Of a DNA stretch of 6,643 bases, positions 1-5,140 are shown one piece after another. The notes beneath the pieces are model-generated. The model made no database searches and was not told the DNA's origin. It saw only the letters and a program-made list of their open reading frames with translations. Both the position numbers and the translations under genes were made by a program. Each line of letters opens with the position of its first letter. Within the stretch, counting starts at the first letter, position 1. Origin of the DNA: Caldisericaceae bacterium (GTDB lineage: Bacteria > Calditrichota > Calditrichia > Calditrichales > Calditrichaceae); contig JAGHBR010000218.1 of NCBI GenBank assembly GCA_021160885.1, positions 1 through 6,643 of the forward strand. Reading direction: 5' to 3'.

Positions 1-2
1 AT

Positions 3-120
3 GTGGTGCTATTTTTTAACATTAAAAATTTCGACCACCCCATGGGGTGGTACTTAGATATCTGTTAACAACGTGGTGCTAGACTTTGTATAATTAAAAT
101 GTGTTAACAACCTTGTGCTA
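3..120. repeat. Short degenerate direct repeats (core GTGGTGCTA)
   Basis: The core GTGGTGCTA occurs at 3-11 and 73-81, with variants GTGGTACTTA at 47-56 and CTTGTGCTA at 112-120. The two best copies extend to 19 bp beginning TGTTAACAAC (63-81 and 102-120), match at 17 of 19 positions, and lie 39 bp apart. Spacing between the other copies is irregular (44 and 26 bp). I see no open frame of substance here. The left edge cuts into the pattern, so this may be the end of a longer eroded tandem array or of a mobile element lying outside the window. The repeats are seen directly; their origin is unknown. Confidence 0.5.
34..51. repeat. 18-bp perfect palindrome
   Basis: ACCACCCCATGGGGTGGT is its own reverse complement over 18 bp and is GC-rich inside an AT-rich stretch. 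With no loop it is more like a two-fold symmetric protein-binding site than an RNA hairpin. Its right half overlaps one of the GTGGT-type direct repeats. No adjacent gene start is visible within the window, so no regulated target can be named. Confidence 0.5.
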
Positions 121-133
121 TGTGACACATAGC
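117..133. repeat. 17-bp inverted repeat, operator-like
   Basis: GCTATGTG and CACATAGC are perfect 8-bp inverted arms around a single central A. It overlaps the last of the direct repeats (102-120). The symmetry would suit a dimeric DNA-binding protein, but no promoter or gene start is recognisable next to it, so the role is unknown. Confidence 0.4.
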
Positions 134-220
134 GATTAAATTCGCGTGTACTTCAAACTTGTCCAAAAATAATTTTAACGATGGTTTCAAGTTTTAAAAT
201 TTGATCTTAAAATGTTTTTG

Positions 221-370
221 AACCCATCTCTCTAACTACCTTTCCTTTGACAAAGGTAAGGGAGAACCGCAGCAATGGTTTGCAGGAATTAACCTTGAAG
301 CATGAAGACATTTCTCTTCCCTGCTGGCAGGGAAGGGCGGCCGAGGCGCAAGCCGAGGTCGGGATGGGTT
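221..370. repeat. Palindromic intergenic repeat element, copy 1 (long form)
   Basis: The element is bounded by the 8-bp inverted ends AACCCATC (221-228) and GATGGGTT (363-370). Inside, CCTTTG/CAAAGG (244-256) and TACCTTT/AAAGGTA (237-258) form two mutually exclusive hairpins. A perfect 9-bp stem CTTCCCTGC/GCAGGGAAG lies at 316-335. The motif GCCGAGG is duplicated at 340-346 and 352-358. A shorter relative with the same opening, the same TTGACAAA-containing hairpin and the same GCCGAGGTCGGGATGGGT ending lies at 3159-3211. Two copies in non-coding DNA with matching ends indicate a dispersed, non-coding, MITE-like or REP-like family. A minus-strand open frame of 64 codons over it (236-430) is judged spurious. 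Confidence 0.65.
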
Positions 371-647
371 AAACGGACAAGGGTAAAAATATAAATTGTC
401 CAGGATCAGATAGATTTTAGATTTAGACAACAGTGATTGTTGATCAGCTTCAGAGACCCAAACATGATAGTCATGGTGTGGCCAGTACGACGAAATAATG
501 GGACTTGCTTTAGCTTCCTGATAGGAGCGCCGATTTAGTTAAGGATATTGCCAATTTAACAGCTTAGTAGTTTGAATTTTTATGAAAATTTAGAAGGTTT
601 TATCGCGACAGAGAACAATTTACTGAATTTCGTTAACAGCAGGTTTT
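371..647. other. Intergenic stretch without recognisable gene
   Basis: I see no credible coding region in these 277 bp. The only structure noted is a 6-bp inverted repeat, GGACAA (375-380) with TTGTCC (396-401), just outside the palindromic element. An ATTTAGACAACAGTG motif at 421-435 resembles ATTTTGGACACCAGTG at 3254-3269, which sits at a similar distance after the second copy of the element. The remainder is AT-rich and unassigned. Confidence 0.4.
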
Positions 648-688
648 AAAAAGAGCCGGCCAGAATGGAATAAAATTCTGACCGACTC
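648..688 (-). terminator. Rho-independent terminator of icd
   Basis: Read on the minus strand, GAGTCGGTCAGAAT (688-675) pairs with ATTCTGGCCGGCTC (666-653) in a 14-bp stem containing two U-G pairs, around an 8-nt loop. It is followed at once by a five-T run (652-648). The stem begins about 10 nt after the icd stop codon. On the plus strand the two wobble pairs become A-C mismatches, so it is predicted to act mainly in the leftward direction. Confidence 0.88.
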
Positions 689-697
689 AATAAATCA

Positions 698-2929
698 CTA
701 CAATAAAGCATCAATGATTTTATTAAAGGTAGCGCTGGGGCGCATCTCTTTTTCCACCAGAGTTTCGTCGGGTTTGTAATAACCATTGATGTCAACCGCA
801 TGTCCCTGGGCGTCCAGCATTTCTTCGTTGATTTTGGTTTCGTTTTTCTCCAACGCTTCAGCTACTGGTGTAAAGCGTTCTTTTAACCATTGATCCTTGT
901 TTTGATCTGCCAGCGCACGTGCCCAGTACATAGCCAGGTAAAAGGTGCTACCACGATTATCCAGTTCATTTACTTTGCGGGAGGGCGTTTTACCGTTTTC
1001 AAGGTACATACTGACGGCCTGATCCAGAGTTTCGGCCAGAACCGCTGCTTTTTGATTTCCTGTTTTTTCATGAATCATTTCCAGCGACGGAACAAGAGCG
1101 CAATATTCGCCCAGAGAATCCCATCGTAAATGACCTTCTTTCAGAAACTGCTGAACGTGCTTTGGCGCAGAACCGCCTGCTCCGGTTTCGAACAAGCCGC
1201 CGCCTTTTAACAAGGGAACAATTGACAACATACGGGCGCTGGTACCAAGTTCCAGAATAGGAAAAAGGTCGGTTAAATAATCACGCAATACATTACCGGT
1301 TACCGAAATGGTGTCCAGGCCTTTACGCACGCGTTCCAGAGTAAACTGCATGGCATCATCCGGACGCATGATACGAATATCTAAACCACTGGTATCATGT
1401 TCCTTTAAATACATTTCCGCTTTTTTAATTAGCTGCGCATCGTGAGCCCGCCGGTCATCCAGCCAGAAAATGGCCGGATTGCCCGTTGCCCGGGCCCGTT
1501 TAACCGCCAGTTTAACCCAATCTTTAATCGCAATGTCCTTGGTCTGGCACATACGAAAGATATCGCCCTTTTCCACATTCTGGTCCAAAATAACGTTTCC
1601 GGTTTCATCCACACAACGAATCAGACCATCATCCTGCGCCTCAAAGGTTTTGTCATGTGAGCCGTATTCCTCTGCCTTTTTAGCCATCAAGCCCACATTA
1701 GAAACATTGCCCATGGTAGCCGGGTCGAATTGCCCGTTACGTTTACAATCATCGATGATTACCTGGTAAATCGTAGCATAGCTGCGATCCGGGATCATGG
1801 CCAGCGTGTCCTGCAACTCGCCGTTTTTATTCCACATCTTTCCGCCGTCACGAATGACCACTGGCATGGAGGCATCAATAATTACATTGTTGGGAACATG
1901 TAAATTGGTAATGCCTTTATCGCTGTCCACCATGGCCAGGTCCGGTCGTTTTTCATACACCGCATTGATGTCCGCTTCAATTTTTTTTCTCTTTTCTTCC
2001 GGTAGCTTTTGAATTTTCTGCAAAATATCGGCCAGGCCGTTATTAACATTGGCACCGATTTCCTTTAACGTTTCCGCATGTTTTTGCAAGGCGTCTTTGT
2101 AATAAACGGAAACGGCATGGCCAAACATGATGGGATCGGAAACCTTCATCATGGTGGCTTTTAAATGGAGAGAAAGCAGTACATCATCGTTTTTGGCTTC
2201 TTCGATTTTTTCTTCGTAGAATTTGCGTAGCTCCCGTACGTTCATCACGGCGGCATCTACCACTTCTTTGTCTTCAAGTGGTAAACTTTCTTTAAGTACC
2301 GTCACCTTGCCGTTTTTATCAACAAACTCAATCCGGGTTTGGGCAGCCCGATCCATGGTAACGGATTTTTCACTGCCATAATAATCTCCTTTTTCCATAT
2401 GGCCAACACTGGTTTTGGAGCCTTCTTTGGGCCAGGATTTCATCAATTTGTGGGGATTCTTTTTGGCGAATTGTTTAACGGCAGGAGCGGGACGCCGATC
2501 GGAATTTCCTTCGCGTAGAACCGGATTAACCGCCGAACCCAGAACCTTAGAGAATCGCGCCTGTAAAGCTTTTTCTTCTTCATTTTTGGGTTCTTCCGGA
2601 TATTCAGGCACATTAAATCCTTTTTCCCGCAGTTCTTTAATGGCCGCTTGTAATTGCGGCACCGAGGCGCTGATGTTTGGTAATTTGATGATATTGGCAT
2701 CCGGATTTTGCGTTAATTCGCTTAACTCTTTTAAGGCGTCAGCTACACGCTGATCTTCTTTCAAATATTCCGGAAAGTTAGCCAGAATGCGTCCTGCCAG
2801 TGAAATATCCTTGATCTCAAATTCTATTCTGGTTCCTTTAGTGAAAGCTTTTAAAACAGGTAACAGGGCAAAACTGGCCAGATAGGGTGCCTCATCCGTT
2901 TTTGTCCAATAAATTTTGATTGGTTTCAT
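698..2929 (-). CDS. icd: Isocitrate dehydrogenase (NADP+), monomeric type
   Basis: This enzyme oxidatively decarboxylates isocitrate to 2-oxoglutarate while reducing NADP+ (EC 1.1.1.42), in the cytoplasm as part of the TCA cycle. At 743 aa it has the usual length of the monomeric family, which is unrelated in length to the ~400-aa dimeric Icd. Family blocks are visible: GSAVNPVLREGNSDRR (131-146), SLHLKATMMKVSDP (253-266), NLHVPNNVIIDASMP (342-356), DRSYATIYQVIIDDCKRNG (381-399), VLRDYLTDLFPI (547-558) and GTSARM (562-567). By recalled comparison with the Azotobacter vinelandii enzyme, the substrate and metal residues map to Ser132, Asn135, Arg139, Arg145, Lys257, Asp352, Tyr422, Arg549, Asp550 and Asp554. 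The NADP 2'-phosphate residues map to His591, Arg602 and Arg651. All are present, so an active NADP-specific enzyme is expected. The ATG at 2929 is chosen over an in-frame TTG at 2941 because the latter lies in the Shine-Dalgarno. The gene is monocistronic here, ends in a terminator, and diverges from the hdr operon. Confidence 0.96.
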   Translation of the reverse strand: MKPIKIYWTKTDEAPYLASFALLPVLKAFTKGTRIEFEIKDISLAGRILANFPEYLKEDQRVADALKELSELTQNPDANIIKLPNISASVPQLQAAIKELREKGFNVPEYPEEPKNEEEKALQARFSKVLGSAVNPVLREGNSDRRPAPAVKQFAKKNPHKLMKSWPKEGSKTSVGHMEKGDYYGSEKSVTMDRAAQTRIEFVDKNGKVTVLKESLPLEDKEVVDAAVMNVRELRKFYEEKIEEAKNDDVLLSLHLKATMMKVSDPIMFGHAVSVYYKDALQKHAETLKEIGANVNNGLADILQKIQKLPEEKRKKIEADINAVYEKRPDLAMVDSDKGITNLHVPNNVIIDASMPVVIRDGGKMWNKNGELQDTLAMIPDRSYATIYQVIIDDCKRNGQFDPATMGNVSNVGLMAKKAEEYGSHDKTFEAQDDGLIRCVDETGNVILDQNVEKGDIFRMCQTKDIAIKDWVKLAVKRARATGNPAIFWLDDRRAHDAQLIKKAEMYLKEHDTSGLDIRIMRPDDAMQFTLERVRKGLDTISVTGNVLRDYLTDLFPILELGTSARMLSIVPLLKGGGLFETGAGGSAPKHVQQFLKEGHLRWDSLGEYCALVPSLEMIHEKTGNQKAAVLAETLDQAVSMYLENGKTPSRKVNELDNRGSTFYLAMYWARALADQNKDQWLKERFTPVAEALEKNETKINEEMLDAQGHAVDINGYYKPDETLVEKEMRPSATFNKIIDALL

Positions 2930-2933
2930 GGTG

Positions 2934-2940
2934 CTCCTCA
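2934..2940 (-). promoter_or_regulatory. Shine-Dalgarno of icd, fixes the start
   Basis: On the minus strand TGAGGAG precedes the ATG at 2929 by 4 nt (CACC). An in-frame TTG at 2941 would add four residues (MRST), but it overlaps this site and has no Shine-Dalgarno of its own. The ATG is therefore the start. Confidence 0.8.
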
Positions 2941-3028
2941 AAAATTTTTAGTTTTAACTTTAAAAATGTTCTTCGATTTTTTAATATTTTCATCCACATT
3001 TTTAGTTTTTTGAATTTACTTAAAAAAT

Positions 3029-3057
3029 ATTGTTAGATGCAATAATGAATTAGGCAA
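3029..3057 (-). promoter_or_regulatory. Weak candidate promoter for icd
   Basis: On the minus strand TTGCCT (3057-3052) lies 17 bp before AACAAT (3034-3029), each matching four of six consensus positions of the housekeeping -35 and -10 boxes. It would give a leader of about 95 nt, very AT-rich, before the icd start. Other AT-rich hexamers nearby could serve equally well, so this is only a suggestion. Confidence 0.2.
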
Positions 3058-3083
3058 ATTTCTGTAACTTAGATTCAGGGGGA

Positions 3084-3113
3084 GTTAAGGGTTAAGGGTG
3101 TAAGAGTATAAGG
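3084..3113. repeat. Degenerate heptamer tandem repeat, array A
   Basis: The array reads GTTAAGG GTTAAGG GTGTAAG AGTATAAGG, about four decayed copies of a 7-bp unit. A close relative lies 300 bp to the right (3376-3411): 22 of 25 bases agree between 3084-3108 and 3384-3408. It is non-coding. Confidence 0.55.
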
Positions 3114-3120
3114 GCCTTTT

Positions 3121-3154
3121 GGTTGAATAGTTTAACGGTTGAACGGTTGAATAG
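3121..3154. repeat. Octamer tandem repeat GGTTGAAY
   Basis: Four consecutive 8-bp units GGTTGAAT, AGTTTAAC, GGTTGAAC and GGTTGAAT are followed by AG. It lies between heptamer array A and the second copy of the palindromic element. It is a simple-sequence array with no coding potential. Confidence 0.6.
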
Positions 3155-3158
3155 CTTT

Positions 3159-3211
3159 CCCACTAACTCCCTTCCTTTTGACAAAAAAGGGAAGCCGAGG
3201 TCGGGATGGGT
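3159..3211. repeat. Palindromic intergenic repeat element, copy 2 (short form)
   Basis: It shares with 221-370 the CTAAC opening, a hairpin built on CTTCCTTTT/AAAAAGGGAAG around TTGACAAA, and the ending GCCGAGGTCGGGATGGGT, in the same orientation. It begins CCCA and ends TGGG, so the terminal symmetry is kept in shorter form. The internal ~90 bp of the long form, including the 316-335 hairpin and the first GCCGAGG, are absent. It looks like an internally deleted or minimal member of the same family. Confidence 0.6.
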
Positions 3212-3305
3212 AAAATAACAGTGTTTAAACTAAAAATTTACATGCTCGGATTTATTTTGGACACCAGTGTTAACCTTTAATTTCTCCTTAACCGGAAGGG
3301 TGGAA

Positions 3306-3351
3306 GGAAATTTCGTATTTCGAAATTCGAGCTTCGAATTTTCTAATTTCC
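3306..3351. repeat. Nested AT-rich inverted repeat
   Basis: A perfect inner stem AAATTCGA (3323-3330) / TCGAATTT (3334-3341) with a 3-nt loop lies inside an outer pair GGAAATT (3306-3312) / AATTTCC (3345-3351). The TTCGAA-type words recur throughout. No T run follows on either strand, so it is not a typical terminator. It sits between the two divergent genes and is non-coding. Confidence 0.5.
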
Positions 3352-3375
3352 GGGATAGTTCAAGACTAAATTTTA

Positions 3376-3411
3376 GTTAAGAGTTTAAGGGTTGAAGGTG
3401 TAAGAGTAAGG
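3376..3411. repeat. Degenerate heptamer tandem repeat, array B
   Basis: GTTAAGA, GTTTAAGG, GTTGAAG, GTGTAAG and AGTAAGG form about five decayed units related to array A at 3084-3113, in the same orientation. Arrays A and B flank the octamer array, the short palindromic element and the 3306-3351 inverted repeat. Confidence 0.55.
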
Positions 3412-3494
3412 AAACACCTTTATTGATCTTATAGAACTGGTTACATTATCTGAGAAGTTTGACGGAAAAATTGCGTTACCTTTACACCCACGAA

Positions 3495-3538
3495 GCGTTT
3501 CCAAAAGAAACGCCTGGCTTTGTAGGAGCCAGGGAAAC
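3495..3538. other. Two tandem hairpins upstream of hdrC
   Basis: GCGTTTC (3495-3501) and GAAACGC (3507-3513) form a perfect 7-bp stem with a CAAAA loop. CCTGGCT (3513-3519) and AGCCAGG (3527-3533) form a second perfect 7-bp stem, the two sharing base 3513. GTTTCC (3497-3502) can instead pair with GGAAAC (3533-3538), giving an alternative fold that encloses the second hairpin. It lies about 120 bp before the hdrC start, and no U run follows. It does not match a riboswitch class I can recognise. It may be a structured leader of the hdr operon or another intergenic palindromic repeat. Confidence 0.4.
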
Positions 3539-3642
3539 TACCGATTTTAAATAAGCTAACCTTTTGTTTTTTCTGTTATTCTTCAAGATGATTAATCTCT
3601 GGCACTAATTTTGTGAAATACTTATTGAATAAAATAACTTTG

Positions 3643-3649
3643 TTTGGAG
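3643..3649 (+). promoter_or_regulatory. Shine-Dalgarno of hdrC, fixes the start
   Basis: TTTGGAG places GGAG (3646-3649) six bases before the ATG at 3656. An in-frame TTG at 3644 would add four residues (MECA) but lies inside this site, so the ATG is the better start. Confidence 0.75.
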
Positions 3650-3655
3650 TGCGCC

Positions 3656-4234
3656 ATGCAAATTTCACGAAAAGTTAAATATGAAACTGAACTGGATGCG
3701 CAGTTCCCGGCCTGGCTGACCACCATTCCGGGCGGTGAACGCGCACGGGAATGCATGCAATGCGGCACCTGTAGCAGTATTTGTCCGATAAGCGTGTACA
3801 TGGACATTACGCCCAGAAGACTAATGGCCATGGCCGATGCCGGTTTTAAAGATGAAGTATTGCACAGTTTTACTATCTGGCTATGCGCTTCTTGTTATGC
3901 CTGTACGGTTAACTGCCCAAAAGACATTAAAATCACCGATGTCATGTATGGCCTCAAACGACGCGCCATCGAAGAAAAGATCTTGCCGTCCAGACGCTTC
4001 GCCATTCCCATTTTAGCCCGTTCTTTTGTCAATATGGTTAAAAAGAACGGTCGCACCACCGAAAGCCGATTGGTCATGATGTTAGCATTTAAGATTGGCT
4101 TGTTTCATCTGTTAAAGATGGCACCCCTGGGTTGGAGTTTGCTGCGCAGCGGTCGGCTTTCCTTTAAAAAGGAACGTGTGCAAAACAGACAACAAATTAA
4201 AGCCATGCTCAAGGCTGCGGAGGCATCATCATGA
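3656..4234 (+). CDS. hdrC: Heterodisulfide reductase subunit C-like iron-sulfur protein
   Basis: This 192-aa protein is the small ferredoxin-like electron carrier of an Hdr complex. It passes electrons from HdrA to the disulfide-active HdrB. Two classical C-x2-C-x2-C-x3-C-P motifs are visible, Cys33/36/39/43 and Cys77/80/83/87, enough for two cubane [4Fe-4S] clusters. The length and the helical, basic C-terminal tail (about 110-192) are usual for HdrC. The segment around 140-165 is hydrophobic but interrupted by Lys and Arg, so a membrane span is not supported and a cytoplasmic location is expected. It is the first gene of the operon, and its TGA overlaps the hdrB ATG (ATGA at 4231-4234), implying translational coupling. 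Related GlpC or succinate-dehydrogenase-type Fe-S proteins share the motif, but the neighbours settle the assignment. Confidence 0.93.
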   Translation: MQISRKVKYETELDAQFPAWLTTIPGGERARECMQCGTCSSICPISVYMDITPRRLMAMADAGFKDEVLHSFTIWLCASCYACTVNCPKDIKITDVMYGLKRRAIEEKILPSRRFAIPILARSFVNMVKKNGRTTESRLVMMLAFKIGLFHLLKMAPLGWSLLRSGRLSFKKERVQNRQQIKAMLKAAEASS

Positions 4235-5118
4235 AAACGTACACCTATTATCCGGGTTGTTCCGTAAAAGGTACTGCTCAACCTTACGAAACATCGCTTA
4301 AGCAGGTGTTCGAAGCGCTCGAATTAAAATTGGAAGAACTGCCCGACTGGAATTGTTGCGGGGCTACCTTTTACATATCGGTTGATGAAACAGCTTCGTT
4401 TGTGCTGTCTTCCAGAAATTTAGCCCTGGCCGAACAATTGGGGCGCGACATTGTAGCGCCCTGCAGCGCCTGCTACTTAACTCTGCTTAAAACACAGGAT
4501 TACATCCAAAAATACCCGCAAATCCGGCAAAAGGTTGATGCGGCGCTGACAGCCGCCAAATTGACTTACTCCGGAACCGTTAAAGTGCGGCATCCTCTGG
4601 AGGTGCTTTTTAATGATGTAGGGCTGGATGCGCTTCGTAATCGAACGCGGTCGCCTTTGCGTTCCTTTAAAGTAGCTCCCTACTATGGCTGTCAGATAGT
4701 TCGCCCCTTCCAGCAATTTGATGACGCCACCTATCCTGAAACAATGGATCAGCTTCTTACGGCCTTAGGTGCTGAAGTGATTGACTACCCGGTCAAGACA
4801 CGCTGTTGTGGCGGTTCATTAACCGGTACCATTACTGATGTGGGGCTGCGTTTAAATTACATTTTGTTAAAAGAAGCACAGGAACGCGGGGCTAATTGTA
4901 TTGTTACCGTCTGTCCTTTGTGTCAGTTTAATCTGGAAGCCTATCAAAAGAAAATCATTCGTCAGTACAAAGAATTAACCGAAATCCCCATTTTCTACTT
5001 TACACAACTTATTGGACTGGCCTTTGGCCTGCAAGCCCAAAAACTCGGGCTGAATAAACACATCATTTCACCTAAAAAGCTGGTGCAAAGTTTACACTAT
5101 GCCCAGCCCACAATTTGA
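4231..5118 (+). CDS. hdrB: Heterodisulfide reductase subunit B-like protein
   Basis: This 295-aa protein is the disulfide-reducing subunit of Hdr complexes. It carries two complete cysteine-rich CCG domains, which in characterised HdrB bind two non-cubane [4Fe-4S] clusters at the disulfide cleavage site. The first is Cys10, Cys42-Cys43 and Cys78-x2-Cys81; the second is Cys154, Cys192-Cys193 and Cys228-x2-Cys231. No ligand is missing, and the length matches family members. The opening YYPGCS, the block WNCCGA (40-45), the block APCSACY (76-82) and the block VCPLCQ (227-232) are typical. The start ATG overlaps the end of hdrC, with GGAGG (4219-4223) seven bases upstream. In methanogens the substrate is CoM-S-S-CoB. 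In a bacterium the partner disulfide is not shown by the sequence, so only the subunit identity is firm. Confidence 0.95.
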   Translation: MKTYTYYPGCSVKGTAQPYETSLKQVFEALELKLEELPDWNCCGATFYISVDETASFVLSSRNLALAEQLGRDIVAPCSACYLTLLKTQDYIQKYPQIRQKVDAALTAAKLTYSGTVKVRHPLEVLFNDVGLDALRNRTRSPLRSFKVAPYYGCQIVRPFQQFDDATYPETMDQLLTALGAEVIDYPVKTRCCGGSLTGTITDVGLRLNYILLKEAQERGANCIVTVCPLCQFNLEAYQKKIIRQYKELTEIPIFYFTQLIGLAFGLQAQKLGLNKHIISPKKLVQSLHYAQPTI

Positions 5119-5140
5119 AAACTAACGATTGAGGTTATTT

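Noticed and set aside
3..120. CRISPR array
   Set aside because: The repeats are short, imperfect and irregularly spaced, and there are no uniform spacers or cas genes.
236..430. Minus-strand open frame of 64 codons
   Set aside because: It lies over the palindromic repeat element, encodes a low-complexity Pro/Arg/Ser-rich product, and its reading frame follows repeat words (GCCGAGG, GGGATGGG). No protein family is recognisable.
3081..3114. Telomere-like GGGTTAAGGG repeats
   Set aside because: Only two to three imperfect units are present inside ordinary chromosomal intergenic DNA. Nothing else suggests a linear replicon end.
3630..3635. TAAAAT as a -10 box for hdrC
   Set aside because: It matches five of six bases of TATAAT, but no acceptable -35 lies 16-18 bp upstream.
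3606..3642. TTTG-N21-TAACTTTG, a perfect match to the Bacteroidota-type promoter (TTTG at 3610-3613, TAACTTTG at 3635-3642)
   Set aside because: Transcription would begin at about 3647-3650, within or just past the hdrC Shine-Dalgarno (3646-3649), removing the ribosome site. In AT-rich DNA the match can easily be chance, so it was not listed as a promoter.
3622..3831. Minus-strand open frame across the hdrC start
   Set aside because: It is antisense to hdrC, whose Cys motifs prove the plus-strand frame. It has no Shine-Dalgarno or family resemblance. Other antisense or out-of-frame openings within icd and the hdr genes were rejected for the same reason.
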